DNA of 55,464 bases from Verrucomicrobiota bacterium. GTDB lineage: Bacteria > Verrucomicrobiota > Verrucomicrobiia > Palsa-1439. The stretch lies in the NCBI GenBank assembly GCA_003152315.1, contig PLZV01000018.1, forward strand, positions 126,125-181,588, given 5' to 3'. Position numbers and translations under genes: made by a program. Shown in pieces: positions 9,316 to 17,781 of the stretch. A model generated the notes under the pieces. That model searched no databases, had not been told where the DNA came from, and saw nothing but the letters and a program-made list of their open reading frames with translations. Every line of letters starts with the position of its first letter. Position 1 is the stretch's first letter.

Positions 9316-9343
9316 TTGACAATCTGCTGAACTTGGGTACAGT
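9316..9343 (+). promoter_or_regulatory. glmS promoter
   Basis: TTGACA (9316–9321), 16-bp spacer, TACAGT (9338–9343). It predicts a start near 9350 and a leader of about 125 nt before the glmS ATG. Confidence 0.7.
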
Positions 9344-9350
9344 AATCAGT

Positions 9351-9415
9351 GTCGGCGGTAAAAAAACAAACGCGATTCGAAGTCCACGCAATTGTGATTC
9401 GCCATCGCCGCCGAC
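9351..9415 (+). promoter_or_regulatory. Structured glmS 5' leader
   Basis: GTCGGCGG (9351–9358) can pair with CCGCCGAC (9408–9415), closing a roughly 50-nt loop directly at the predicted transcript start. I do not recognise the glmS ribozyme core. The role in amino-sugar feedback is speculative. Confidence 0.35.
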
Positions 9416-9473
9416 GCTTGGATGTTTCGGGCGGTTGAATCATCGTCGCGCGACTTCAGACAAGGACCGTACC

Positions 9474-11336
9474 ATGTGTGGCATTATCGGCTACATTGGC
9501 AAGAAACCCGCCCAGAATGTCATTCTCGAAGGCCTGCGACGCCTCGAATATCGCGGTTACGACTCAGCGGGCCTGTGCATCATCAATAGCAAGGGAGCTT
9601 TCGAGCTCCGCAAGAAGAGCGGTCGCATCAACGATCTCGCCGCTGTACTCGCCAAACAACCCGCCAAGGGCGACACGGGTATTGGCCACACACGCTGGGC
9701 GACGCATGGACCGCCAACCGATGCCAATGCCCACCCGCACCTCGACCAGTCCCGAAAAATCGCGCTTGTTCACAACGGCGTGATCGAGAATCATCAACTT
9801 CTCAAGGAACGACTTCTCGCCAAGGGCCACCAGTTCACCTCGCAGACCGATACCGAAGTGCTTGCCCATCTGGTCGGCGAGTACTATGAGAAAGTCCACG
9901 CCAACAACCCCAATGCCAACGGTACCACGCTCACCGAAGCCGTCCGCCTCGCCCTCAAAGATGTGGTGGGCACGTACGGTATCGCCGTCGTCCATGCAGA
10001 CCACCCCGGCCAGATCGTCGGGGCACGCCGCGGAAGTCCGCTTCTTCTTGGCGTTGGGCGCGACGAGAATTTTCTGGCAAGCGACGTCAGCGCCATCATT
10101 GCCCATACACGCCGCGTGGTATACCTGAACGACTTCGAAATCGTCACGCTTTCACGTGATGATTTTCAGGTCTCCACCATTGAGGCCGCAGCCGTCAGCC
10201 CGCAGATTAGCGAAGTGGAATTTGCCGCGGAAGAGGCAGAACGCGGGAAGTTCCCGCACTTCATGCTCAAGGAAATCTTCGAGCAACCCCAGGCGGTGCA
10301 GAACGCCATCCGTGGCCGCATCAGCCACGAGGAAGCGACCGCCCGCATCGGTGGATTAAACCTGGCCCCGGGAGAATTGCGCTCGGTTGACCGCGTCATC
10401 TACATCGCCTGCGGTTCCGCGCTGCATGCCGGCATGGTCGGCGAATACCTGATGGAAGATCTCGCACGCGTCCCGACCGAGTGCGATTACGCGAGCGAGT
10501 TCCGCTACCGTAACGCGCCGGTCGAAAAACACACTCTCGTGTTCGCCATCAGCCAATCGGGCGAGACGATCGATACGCTGGCCGCCGTGCGTGAATCGCG
10601 GCGCAAAGGCCACAAGACGCTCGGGATTGTCAACGTGGTCGGCTCGACCATCGCCCGCGAGGTTGATGGCGGCACCTACATGCACGCCGGGCTGGAAATC
10701 GGTGTGGCTGCGACCAAGACGTTCACGTCGCAGATCACCACGATGACATTGCTGGCAGTGTTGATGGGCCGCATGCGCCATCTTGCTTCCACGCGCGGCA
10801 CCGAAATCCTGCGCGGGCTAGAGGAGATTCCCGCGAAGATGGAACGCGTGCTCAAGCAGAGCGACGCGATTGCGGCCATTGCCAAAAAATACTGCGACGC
10901 CAACAGCTTCCTGTTCCTAGCGCGCCAAATCAACTTCCCCATCGCGCTTGAAGGCGCATTGAAGCTCAAGGAGATCTCCTACATCCACGCCGAAGGCTAT
11001 CCTGCCGCGGAGATGAAACATGGCCCCATCGCCCTCGTTGATCCGCGCACACCGTCGGTCTTCCTCTGCCCAAAGAACTCGGTCTACGAGAAAGTCATGG
11101 CCAACATTGAGGAAGTGAAGGCACGGAAGGGACCGGTGATCGTTGTGGCGACCGAAGGCGATGAGAACATCCAAAAGCGAGCCGACGATGTGATTTACAT
11201 TCCCGATACGCTGGAGTGCTTGCAGCCGCTGCTCACCGTTCTGCCGCTGCAACTGCTCGCCTACCACATCGCCGTCCTCCGTGGTTGCGACGTGGATAAG
11301 CCGCGTAACTTGGCCAAGAGCGTCACAGTCGAATAG
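9474..11336 (+). CDS. glmS: Glutamine–fructose-6-phosphate aminotransferase (isomerizing)
   Basis: First committed step of UDP-GlcNAc synthesis: fructose-6-P + Gln to GlcN-6-P + Glu. It is 620 aa. The start is fixed by the catalytic N-terminal cysteine (MCGIIGYIG) and by AAGGA about 10 nt upstream; upstream in-frame starts are not credible. The class-II amidotransferase domain (1–about 240) has HTRWATHG and SQTDTEVLAHL. Two SIS domains follow (CGSALHAGMVGEYLMEDLARV, SQSGETIDTLAA), and the C-terminus [15 protein letters not shown] is canonical. A diverged copy of the last 99 bp occurs at 11910–12008. Confidence 0.98.
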   Translation: MCGIIGYIGKKPAQNVILEGLRRLEYRGYDSAGLCIINSKGAFELRKKSGRINDLAAVLAKQPAKGDTGIGHTRWATHGPPTDANAHPHLDQSRKIALVHNGVIENHQLLKERLLAKGHQFTSQTDTEVLAHLVGEYYEKVHANNPNANGTTLTEAVRLALKDVVGTYGIAVVHADHPGQIVGARRGSPLLLGVGRDENFLASDVSAIIAHTRRVVYLNDFEIVTLSRDDFQVSTIEAAAVSPQISEVEFAAEEAERGKFPHFMLKEIFEQPQAVQNAIRGRISHEEATARIGGLNLAPGELRSVDRVIYIACGSALHAGMVGEYLMEDLARVPTECDYASEFRYRNAPVEKHTLVFAISQSGETIDTLAAVRESRRKGHKTLGIVNVVGSTIAREVDGGTYMHAGLEIGVAATKTFTSQITTMTLLAVLMGRMRHLASTRGTEILRGLEEIPAKMERVLKQSDAIAAIAKKYCDANSFLFLARQINFPIALEGALKLKEISYIHAEGYPAAEMKHGPIALVDPRTPSVFLCPKNSVYEKVMANIEEVKARKGPVIVVATEGDENIQKRADDVIYIPDTLECLQPLLTVLPLQLLAYHIAVLRGCDVDKPRNLAKSVTVE

Positions 11337-11361
11337 CCGCCGTGGAGTGTGACGCCAGAGA

Positions 11362-11877
11362 TTACGCAGGCTCAATCGCAAAGAACTTCGTATAAACATC
11401 CCGCACCAGCCGGGCGTCATGCAGCGCATGGTGTTGCGTGTACTGTTTCGTATCGATACCGAGTTCCGCCGCGTACTCGAACAGCTTCGCAGGATCTTTG
11501 CCGACGCCAAATATGATCGACGAGATATCCACGGGCAACCAATAGCATGGCTGATCGCCCCTTGGAAAACCGAACAATTTGTAGAAATACAACGTGTCGT
11601 AGGCATTCACATAACTGAGCGCATACGGCTTTCCATCACCAACGAATTCCTTGATCCTTCGCCGGGCTTCTTCACGCCTGACGTATGGGCCTTTCAGTTT
11701 CGGGATAATGTGCTCCTTCACCCAGTCACCGACGGGACCAGCGTGTTCCAGTTCAAGATAAAGTTCCTCTCCCGATATCTTCACCATCCCAATCGACAGA
11801 ATCTCGCCGGTATGCGGATCGAGATTTGAAAACTCGGTATCGTAGAAAATCACGTTGTTGGAGAAAGGCCTTCGCAT
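11362..11877 (-). CDS. DEDDh-type 3'-5' exoribonuclease-like protein
   Basis: 171-aa protein of the RNase T/Rv2179c-like exonuclease superfamily. The metal-binding motifs are visible: FYDTEFSN near the N-terminus (D, E), AYDTLYF in the middle, and [14 protein letters not shown] near the C-terminus (H and D of the DEDDh set). The start MRRPFSNN at 11877 is chosen because AGGAG lies 6 nt upstream; an ATG at 11892 is possible. The gene sits alone, opposite in strand to glmS, between the true end of glmS and a second glmS 3' fragment, which suggests it was acquired as a small islet. Substrate unknown. Confidence 0.8.
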   Translation of the reverse strand: MRRPFSNNVIFYDTEFSNLDPHTGEILSIGMVKISGEELYLELEHAGPVGDWVKEHIIPKLKGPYVRREEARRRIKEFVGDGKPYALSYVNAYDTLYFYKLFGFPRGDQPCYWLPVDISSIIFGVGKDPAKLFEYAAELGIDTKQYTQHHALHDARLVRDVYTKFFAIEPA

Positions 11878-11909
11878 TTCAAGCTCCTGCATTTCACCCT
11901 AAAGCTCCA

Positions 11910-12008
<99 letters not shown>

Positions 12009-12036
12009 CCGCGGCGGTCAAAATGGAAGTGATCGG

Positions 12037-12966
12037 CTAGACGACGGGTGGCGCGGGTGAGCCCACGGCCCAGTCGGCGATGGGACTGGGTTTGCCGCAG
12101 TTCAGGCATTTCGTCGCGGCGAACTGCATTCCACAGTGCGGACAGGTGGCCTGCGAGACAAACGTGTCGAAGGGCTTCCGGCATCCTGCGCAGATCCAGA
12201 GTTCACCTGCTGGCGGCGCGGCCTTGCAGAACGGACAGGCAAACTCGTGGTGGTGCGGCGCATTCTCTAATTGTCTCATGGCCTGCGCCATCTTCCAGCC
12301 GCGGATGCAGTTCATGAGGATGAAAACGGCGATTAGGCCGGTCCACAGGGACCGCGACATCACAGCCAGCAGGATCACTCCCGCCACTCCCACGAAGCCA
12401 ATCAGTGTGGCGACCGTTAAGCTGCGCGCGCGGCCCAGCATGAACCACAGCAGCGATCGCAGAATCTGGCCGCCATCGAGTGGATAGATCGGCAGGAGGT
12501 TAAAGATCAGGAGAACGAGGTTGATGCTCCAGATGGCGTACAGCAGCTTGTACAAATCTGGCAGCGCTTCCGGCCAGGCCATCGAACGGCTCAGCACCCA
12601 AAGTGGAGTCAGCACGAAGAATAGCGCCACGTTGACGAGAGGCCCGGCGGTAATGCTCCACAACATTGCTCCCGGCCGGGGTGGCGGATCCACGTAGGCC
12701 ACGCCGCCGAGCGGCCACAACACGATCTGGTTGGCCTGTCCGCCCACCTGACGACAGGCCAGCGCGTGGCCAAACTCGTGCATCGTCACGATCGCAAAAA
12801 GCGCCAGGTATTCCACTACGTTCCATGTCAGCGAAGTGTAGCTTCCCTTGCGGTCCTGGATTTCATAGGCGGCGACCAAAAACCACATCCAATGCAAGTA
12901 CACGTCAATCCCGGCGATGCGAAAGAGACGAACGGAGCCTTGTTTGGTAGGCAACATCTGCCTCAC
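12037..12966 (-). CDS. Site-2 protease-type zinc metalloprotease (M50) with C-terminal zinc ribbons
   Basis: 309-aa integral membrane protease. HExxH is present as MHEFGHAL (about 62–69), and the third ligand motif as NLLPIYPLDGG (about 157–167). About six membrane segments span residues 20–225. The C-terminal 80 residues carry cysteine pairs (CPFC, CAGC, CPHC, CLNC) consistent with two zinc ribbons, an addition not seen in the minimal family. It probably cleaves membrane-embedded regulators; the substrate cannot be deduced. Monocistronic, convergent with the preceding glmS fragment. Confidence 0.88.
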   Translation of the reverse strand: MRQMLPTKQGSVRLFRIAGIDVYLHWMWFLVAAYEIQDRKGSYTSLTWNVVEYLALFAIVTMHEFGHALACRQVGGQANQIVLWPLGGVAYVDPPPRPGAMLWSITAGPLVNVALFFVLTPLWVLSRSMAWPEALPDLYKLLYAIWSINLVLLIFNLLPIYPLDGGQILRSLLWFMLGRARSLTVATLIGFVGVAGVILLAVMSRSLWTGLIAVFILMNCIRGWKMAQAMRQLENAPHHHEFACPFCKAAPPAGELWICAGCRKPFDTFVSQATCPHCGMQFAATKCLNCGKPSPIADWAVGSPAPPVV

Positions 12967-13043
12967 TTATCACACGGCTTGGAGTAAACACAAGCGATTT
13001 GGCGGGTACCTGCTCCTAACGGATGCGATCTCAGGCATTCAGA

Positions 13044-13072
13044 TTGAATCATCGCGCGGGCTCGGATAGGAT
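13044..13072 (+). promoter_or_regulatory. Promoter of the 13081 gene (leaderless)
   Basis: TTGAAT (13044–13049), 17-bp spacer, TAGGAT (13067–13072), with the ATG only 8 nt further on and no Shine–Dalgarno sequence between them. This predicts a leaderless mRNA, as for glgC. Confidence 0.5.
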
Positions 13073-13080
13073 GCACACGT

Positions 13081-13644
13081 ATGAGCGATCAACGCCCCCT
13101 CACAAAAATCCAGTGGGCTGTGATCGTCGTGGCGGTTATTGCTTTCCTCTTCAGTCTCAGCAAATGTTCTGCTCCCAGTACGTCTCCATCCCATACGGTG
13201 TTCACCGTGCCGGCCTTGAAGAGCACGTCCCCGAGACGACAGATCAACCCCGAGCAACGAGAAAGGATGAAGGTGCTCGTCGCACCCTTCGCCGGCTCCA
13301 AAATCACCATAATTTCCACTGTCGGGGATGAGGAAAGCCAGGCATTCGGCGCGCAGTTGGATTCCGTCTTCCGTGAAGCGGGATGGCAGACTGAGGTTCA
13401 GACTGCCGTGTCCGGCGGGGCCATGCCGAGCGTATTTCTAAGGGTGCCAAAATCGCACATACCGGAATCCAAAGTGAAAGAATTCTCAAATTCTGCGACG
13501 GATGTAACGCTCACGGTTTCTGACCTGCCGCCGCTGGACATCGCTCTGCTGAAAGTCTTCCACGTTCTCGATATGGATTGTCCGTTGGAAACGATGGATG
13601 TTCCGAAAGACCGTGTAGAACTAAAGATCGGCAGCCGGCCCTAG
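13081..13644 (+). CDS. Hypothetical membrane-anchored protein
   Basis: 187 aa, not recognised. It has one N-terminal membrane segment (WAVIVVAVIAFLFSLS, about 12–28) and a cysteine just after it (KCSAPSTS), compatible with a signal anchor or a lipoprotein. The soluble domain of about 130 residues would be periplasmic. It is the last chromosomal gene before the tRNA-Leu island. A good promoter lies immediately upstream. Confidence 0.65.
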   Translation: MSDQRPLTKIQWAVIVVAVIAFLFSLSKCSAPSTSPSHTVFTVPALKSTSPRRQINPEQRERMKVLVAPFAGSKITIISTVGDEESQAFGAQLDSVFREAGWQTEVQTAVSGGAMPSVFLRVPKSHIPESKVKEFSNSATDVTLTVSDLPPLDIALLKVFHVLDMDCPLETMDVPKDRVELKIGSRP

Positions 13645-13692
13645 ACAGCCTTGCGTCGTTGCCATTGTTAGTGGGGCCTAAAGAGAATTCGG

Positions 13693-13721
13693 TTGCGTGA
13701 CCGTACGTAGGTGGATATTGT
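13693..13721 (+). promoter_or_regulatory. Native tRNA-Leu promoter, now separated from its gene
   Basis: TTGCGT (13693–13698), 17-bp spacer, TATTGT (13716–13721). The predicted start is about 10 nt before the first base of the tRNA-Leu half at 13739. After integration this promoter transcribes only the truncated tRNA and the island's left end. Confidence 0.55.
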
Positions 13722-13736
13722 TTGCACACACTTCGG

Positions 13737-13783
13737 GTGCCGACGTGGCGGAACTGGCAGACGCGCTGGACTCAAAATCCAGT
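13737..13783 (+). repeat. Left attachment site: 5' half of tRNA-Leu(CAA)
   Basis: 47-bp segment identical to 26020–26066. It covers the tRNA acceptor 5' strand, D-arm and whole anticodon stem-loop (CTGGA-CTCAAAA-TCCAG) and stops just after it. The sequence then switches to unrelated element DNA (TTTTGGCAC…). This is the native 5' half left behind by integration; it cannot make a tRNA. Confidence 0.95.
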
Positions 13784-13908
13784 TTTGGCACTTTTTCAGG
13801 TTCCTACGATTTCCTCAGCAAAGTGCGAATTTTCAACACCCGCTTACGTGATATTCACTTCGCCTGCTTTGCACTGACTGGCACGAAATGGCACCAAATG
13901 GGAAAACT

Positions 13909-13929
13909 TTTGCCAATTATTTGCCAAGT
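13909..13929 (+). repeat. Tandem integrase arm-type sites, left end
   Basis: TTTGCCAATT (13909–13918) and TTTGCCAAGT (13920–13929) lie head-to-tail at 11-bp spacing. The second is identical to the 10-mer at 25973–25982 at the other end of the element. Repeated motifs spaced near one helical turn close to both att sites are typical of integrase or Xis binding sites. Confidence 0.5.
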
Positions 13930-13992
13930 GGCCAAAGGCCGCGTGATGCGTCGGAACTCAGAAATGATAGCCTTGATCTGACGGTGATCGTG

Positions 13993-14031
13993 TGGCGTGG
14001 AACGGCAGAGGCACTGGACACGATATACAGT
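13993..14031 (+). repeat. Degenerate second copy of the tRNA-Leu att segment
   Basis: TGGCG..GAAC.GGCAGA.GC.CTGGAC…CAGT aligns with bases 13746–13783 of the att core. I count 31 of 37 aligned positions identical, with three gap positions. It lies beyond the left arm-type sites, as expected if an older related element once ended here. Confidence 0.4.
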
Positions 14032-14152
14032 GAGTGTGAGCTGATCGTGCCTCCCCCCCCTTTCTCGTATCAGCGATCAATCGCGTCAGGAGCGCCAACG
14101 TGGAGCGATGGCGGGGCGTTAGGGCGTTGTTCCTGGTGTATGACGGGCAGGT

Positions 14153-14482
14153 CTAATCTTCCACCGTGCGATGCCCTACCGGGTCGCTTGCGATGCGTTG
14201 CATCCGGTGTTTGCGCGTTGACGGCTTACTGCCGGTGGCCGGTACCGGCCCGGTGATCGTGCCGGTCTCGACTGACTGACGGCGCGGGTTCGGCTCGCCG
14301 ACTGGGGCGATGCGATAGCGGTCAATCGCTGTTTGAATGTCCGCAACGGAGAAAAGTATCGTGCGACCAACACGGCGAAAGCCGATGACGCGGGCGGACT
14401 GCCATGCCGACAGGGTGCGCCTCGAAACGCCGATGGCGCGTGCGGCCTCATCGGGCCTGAGATAGAGGCGCGGCAACGGCAT
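14153..14482 (-). CDS. AlpA/excisionase-like DNA-binding protein (second copy)
   Basis: 109 aa with an N-terminal winged-helix domain of the MerR/AlpA excisionase type: LRPDEAARAIGVSRRTLSAW (about 7–26), then GRTILFSVADIQTAIDRYRI. The start at 14482 is chosen for GGGAGG 5 nt upstream. It is about 43% identical over 60 residues to the product of 23707–24012, and both end the domain with a VGE motif. The tail after residue about 70 is basic and low complexity. Probably controls excision or is a relic of another element. Confidence 0.7.
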   Translation of the reverse strand: MPLPRLYLRPDEAARAIGVSRRTLSAWQSARVIGFRRVGRTILFSVADIQTAIDRYRIAPVGEPNPRRQSVETGTITGPVPATGSKPSTRKHRMQRIASDPVGHRTVED

Positions 14483-14614
14483 TCCCGCCTCCCTTTCTCC
14501 GATTGTCGCCAGTCCATTCATGCCATTACGCGTGCTCTTGCCTGTAGGGTCATAGTTCTGTCTGAATCGCGCCCGTGAGATTAGCACGCATGAAATGGAA
14601 ATCCCGGATGCCAA

Positions 14615-16007
14615 GAATCTCGGGCTTTGCAGGGAGTGTCTCCAAGATTATATGGTTGGCTATGGTTGCAGAAAAATCCTGATTTTGTGGTTGACGGGTT
14701 TTGGGGACTATTCCGGTTGAACCTGAGTGTGAGTTGCTCCAGCGTGAAGTGCTAGAGGCCAGGCCGCAGGCGGAGCAAGAGCAGTCAGGGTGGAGGCGTC
14801 ATGGTAACAGGGGCGCACGACCTTGACGGCGCGAAGCGAGCCGTACAATCTAAAGGCCACGCACGCACAGTTGATGGCTGATGAAGCGTAATCACGCGAC
14901 CGCAGACACCGGATAATTTGGCAGAGCTAGCCATTGCGGGTTGTGTCCTCCTGGTGGCGGGTCGCGGTTGAGTGGCGGGTCGTGGCGACTGTATCATCGT
15001 TGACGGGATGAGGCGATCCGTGGTCCACCGGTGTTCACGGGTGCCGCGAAAGAGTCTTGTGGTTGAGACGGCGAGTTTCGGAAGGGGGACGGCGCTGCTT
15101 CCATCGATGCGACGGACGCAGCACACCCCGGCATAACCGCGCGACAGTCGTGTGCGAGACGCAGGACATCGGCGGCACGCAGATATTCCGTGACGGCCTG
15201 GTACGACGCGCCCTTGCGTCAACGCTCGGCAATCCGCGGCTTGAGCGTGAGAAGTTTCTGCCACTTCCGTGGCACAATCGGGGCATAGGTTTGCACGGCC
15301 TCGGCAAATCGGCGGTTCGTCTGATTGGACGCAGACGGTTCATTCATTGGCACATGTGATGGTCATCCCGGTGGTACACAAACTTCTAACGCCAGTTAGA
15401 GGTCGTGCGTCTTTTGTAAAATGCGCTGATTTGAGCGCTAAATCAGTGCGGGCCGATTGATGGCAAACCCACTCCTCTGACAGCATTACGAGTCGGCAAA
15501 GCCAGCAAAATAGTTGTGCTGGGCAGCGTGGTACTGCCAAGTGACAAAGAGCAAGGCACCCCTCACTCAGTCGATCACGCGCAGAGCCCGCAGGGTCCAC
15601 ACATCGGCCACAGTATCGGCAACGCATCCGATTCTCGATTTCCGCGCAGTCGCTACTCAATCAAATGTGCGCAGAAGGAGCACCGGGGAGGCCCATCCTA
15701 TGTGGCTGGGTTACAGATCGGACGCCTCACCCCTAAGCTCGGCTTAGAACTTTCAGCGCAACAATTGAGGCCGCAATGTCGCATCGTTGACCAATGTTCC
15801 GTGCTGGTGGTCAGGAGCGTATTTTTGGAAGAAGGATGGTCAACTCAGTGATCGGAACATGACTACACCGTGGCGCTTTGTTGGCGGACTTGTGACAGCT
15901 TCCCTTGCCAACGGCTAAGGAGATGGTGTCATCGTAACTTTCAGCGTGCCTCTGGCGCGCTCTGATGGCGCAGCGGGTAATCTATGCTCAATGAACCGGC
16001 GAGTCAT
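14615..16007. other. Decayed stretch of the island without an intact gene
   Basis: No convincing intact coding region in about 1.4 kb. It contains one recognisable pseudogene (15035–15335). It also holds a dyad at 15426–15446 (CTGATTT – 7 nt – AAATCAG), which could be an operator or a recombination-site relic. Open frames on both strands have unbiased, arginine- or cysteine-rich translations and look spurious. Confidence 0.6.
15035..15335 (-). pseudogene. Broken small helix-turn-helix protein
   Basis: Two frames together give one plausible protein of about 95 residues. First RFAEAVQTYAPIVPRKWQKL… KPRIAER, then an in-frame TGA, then RKGASYQAVTEYLRAADV. After a frameshift it continues VSHTTVARLCRGVL and a basic tail to the stop at 15035. 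The KGASY…VSHTTVARLC part looks like a helix-turn-helix found in plasmid and phage proteins. One stop and one frameshift show it is dead. Confidence 0.5.
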
Positions 16008-16814
16008 CTATTGGGGGTGGGGTGCAATTGAGATGATCTTCGCTGTGAAATCTGACTCCTCCAAGGGTTCTCCGCAGTCAAACATCGGCACTGTGCGTTG
16101 AGCGCCGGAAACATCGGTATATTTGTAGCGTCCGGTGTCCATCCCCTCGCACCTTATCAAGTCACCATCCACCGCAGAGTGCTCCCCGCTGTAGTGCTTT
16201 AGATATGTCGGATACTTGTCGTTGCCGATGTATCTGCCAACGAGTAAACCATTGTCTAATATCTGAATCACGGTTCCAATCAGCCGATAATCATCAAAGC
16301 CAATTTGGGCGTTATATAGCCGTAGTCTCTCTGATTCCACTGGTAAACCAGCGTCAGTTGGCGCGTGTCCGTCCAAGTATTGCTGCCATTGTCTGCGGGC
16401 AGTTTCAGCGGGACTAAAGTCATAAATGACACCATCGATTTTTCGGAGATATTGCAGACGCGCTTGTACGGCTGCTCTCCCTGCTGCCTTGCGTTGGGCA
16501 TCTTGAAATGCCGTCGCTTTCTCTGCGTCGTAGCTGAATTGTTTTTGCAGGTCCGGCGGCAGCTTCCAAAGCGGCATCGTGGCAATGCCCGTCCTGTGGA
16601 AAATGGTGACAGTGGAAGGCGTTAGTCTGCCCCAACGGACATCCTGATAAGTTGTGCCGTCGATTGTGATGGTGCTGGGGGCTACATTGCTCGTGACACC
16701 ACTGGGCACGGCGTTGCTGGTTGCACCGGCAGTTGTGGGTGTGTTGGTTTCTTCCGCACGAGCGGCGATAACAGCGAAGACCAGAATCAGAATACAGACA
16801 CGCAGGGGATTCAT
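16008..16814 (-). CDS. Secreted hypothetical protein (island cargo)
   Basis: 268 aa with a signal peptide (MNPLRVCILILVFAVIAARA). The start at 16814 is supported by GGAGAG 8 nt upstream. After a Thr/Ser/Ala-rich linker comes ITIDGTTYQDVRWGRLTPST…MPLWKLPPDLQKQF, which resembles a domain I associate with Verrucomicrobia secreted proteins of unknown function. The rest is unrecognised. Its promoter region is a near copy of the one before the 17047–17760 gene, so the two are probably co-regulated. Confidence 0.6.
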   Translation of the reverse strand: MNPLRVCILILVFAVIAARAEETNTPTTAGATSNAVPSGVTSNVAPSTITIDGTTYQDVRWGRLTPSTVTIFHRTGIATMPLWKLPPDLQKQFSYDAEKATAFQDAQRKAAGRAAVQARLQYLRKIDGVIYDFSPAETARRQWQQYLDGHAPTDAGLPVESERLRLYNAQIGFDDYRLIGTVIQILDNGLLVGRYIGNDKYPTYLKHYSGEHSAVDGDLIRCEGMDTGRYKYTDVSGAQRTVPMFDCGEPLEESDFTAKIISIAPHPQ

Positions 16815-16843
16815 CGCAATCTCTCCTTCCGCTTTCGGCGTGT

Positions 16844-16909
16844 ATCCTAACGCCGGGTGCGAGTCGTTGGCAATGCTCCAGTATCGGACACGGGTGCGCT
16901 CAGGATGGC
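16844..16909 (-). promoter_or_regulatory. Promoter module of the 16008 gene (copy 2)
   Basis: Minus-strand −35 TTGCCA (16868–16873), 18-bp spacer, −10 TAGGAT (16844–16849). A 20-bp upstream box, plus-strand ACGGGTGCGCTCAGGATGGC, lies at 16890–16909. The box sequence, its 16-nt distance to the −35 and the spacer length match the module at 17782–17847 exactly. Confidence 0.6.
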
Positions 16910-17046
16910 CGCTGGCGCGTTGACTCGGCGGCGGGTGTGGGTGGGTTGTATAAGCCCGGGCGATGAAAACACTCTCACCGCAAATTCGGTTCACCGTTCC
17001 GCGATGACTTCAACGCCAAGTGAAGGCGCGGGCGCGGCGCATGCGT

Positions 17047-17760
17047 CTATTGCCAATTGCCAATGTCGTCATCGTCGCCTTCAATGCCGTTTGGACCGGG
17101 TGAGTATAAGTCGTAACCGTTGGGGTTCTTTACGCCCGGGCATTTGTAGATGTACGCGTGGCCCCAGAGATCGACGACTATTACCGGAGGGTCGAGATAC
17201 GGGCCTTTCCAATTCGGGAGAGCCACACCGCTTGGCTGCGTGATCAGCGCCTGCAGCCCCTGCTCCGTCGAGGGAAACAGGCCGTTGTCGAGTTCGTATA
17301 TGAGGAGCGCCGAATTGAGGGAGTCGATATGATGCTGCGTCGCAACCACCTCGGCCTTTGCTTCCCAGGCCTTTGCTTCTGCCTTTGCTCGCTGTTGATA
17401 CAAATAGTAGGCACCAAAACCGCCAGACATTAGGGTAATTATCACCAGCACGGCGAGAATCTTTGACAGCGGATTTGACGCTCGATCGTCCTCAGCAGGT
17501 GTCACCTGCACGAAAGCGCTTGGTTGCTGGTTTGAACGGCTGGGGGTACTCAGCGGTGCGCCGCAGTGCGGGCAATCAGCCGCTCGCTTCGAGACTTCTC
17601 GCATACAGTCCGGGCAACGTCTGAGGTTTGTCGTTGGAGTTAATTTGTTCGGCACCAACACACGGGCTCTGCATTTCGGACACTCGACGACTGAGCCTGC
17701 CCCGGCCTCGTCGATTGCGATGCTTTGTTCGCAGGCGTCACAGTTGAATGTGATATCCAT
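17047..17760 (-). CDS. Double zinc-ribbon protein with GspG-like (type II secretion pseudopilin) C-terminal domain
   Basis: 237 aa from ATG 17760. The N-terminus has two CxxC zinc ribbons (CDAC…CPKC; CPDC…CPHC, residues about 7–66). One membrane helix follows (about 98–118, ILAVLVIITLMSGGFGAYYLY). The C-terminal domain of about 100 residues is typical of GspG: GLFPSTEQGLQALITQP, WKGPYLD, DLWGHAYIYKCPG, YDLYSPGPNGIEGDDDDI. The usual prepilin leader with cleavage G-F is absent, so it would not enter a pseudopilus in the normal way. Island cargo; an alternative is a chromosomal family member captured by the element. Confidence 0.75.
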   Translation of the reverse strand: MDITFNCDACEQSIAIDEAGAGSVVECPKCRARVLVPNKLTPTTNLRRCPDCMREVSKRAADCPHCGAPLSTPSRSNQQPSAFVQVTPAEDDRASNPLSKILAVLVIITLMSGGFGAYYLYQQRAKAEAKAWEAKAEVVATQHHIDSLNSALLIYELDNGLFPSTEQGLQALITQPSGVALPNWKGPYLDPPVIVVDLWGHAYIYKCPGVKNPNGYDLYSPGPNGIEGDDDDIGNWQ

Positions 17761-17781
17761 AGCCTCGATCCTTACACGAGT

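Noticed and set aside
9333..9473. Upstream extension of glmS
   Set aside because: GlmS needs its N-terminal catalytic cysteine, which fixes the start at 9474.
14785..15851. Several 100–160-aa frames on both strands
   Set aside because: Mutually overlapping, without ribosome binding sites and with random-looking composition; only the broken HTH pseudogene is supported.
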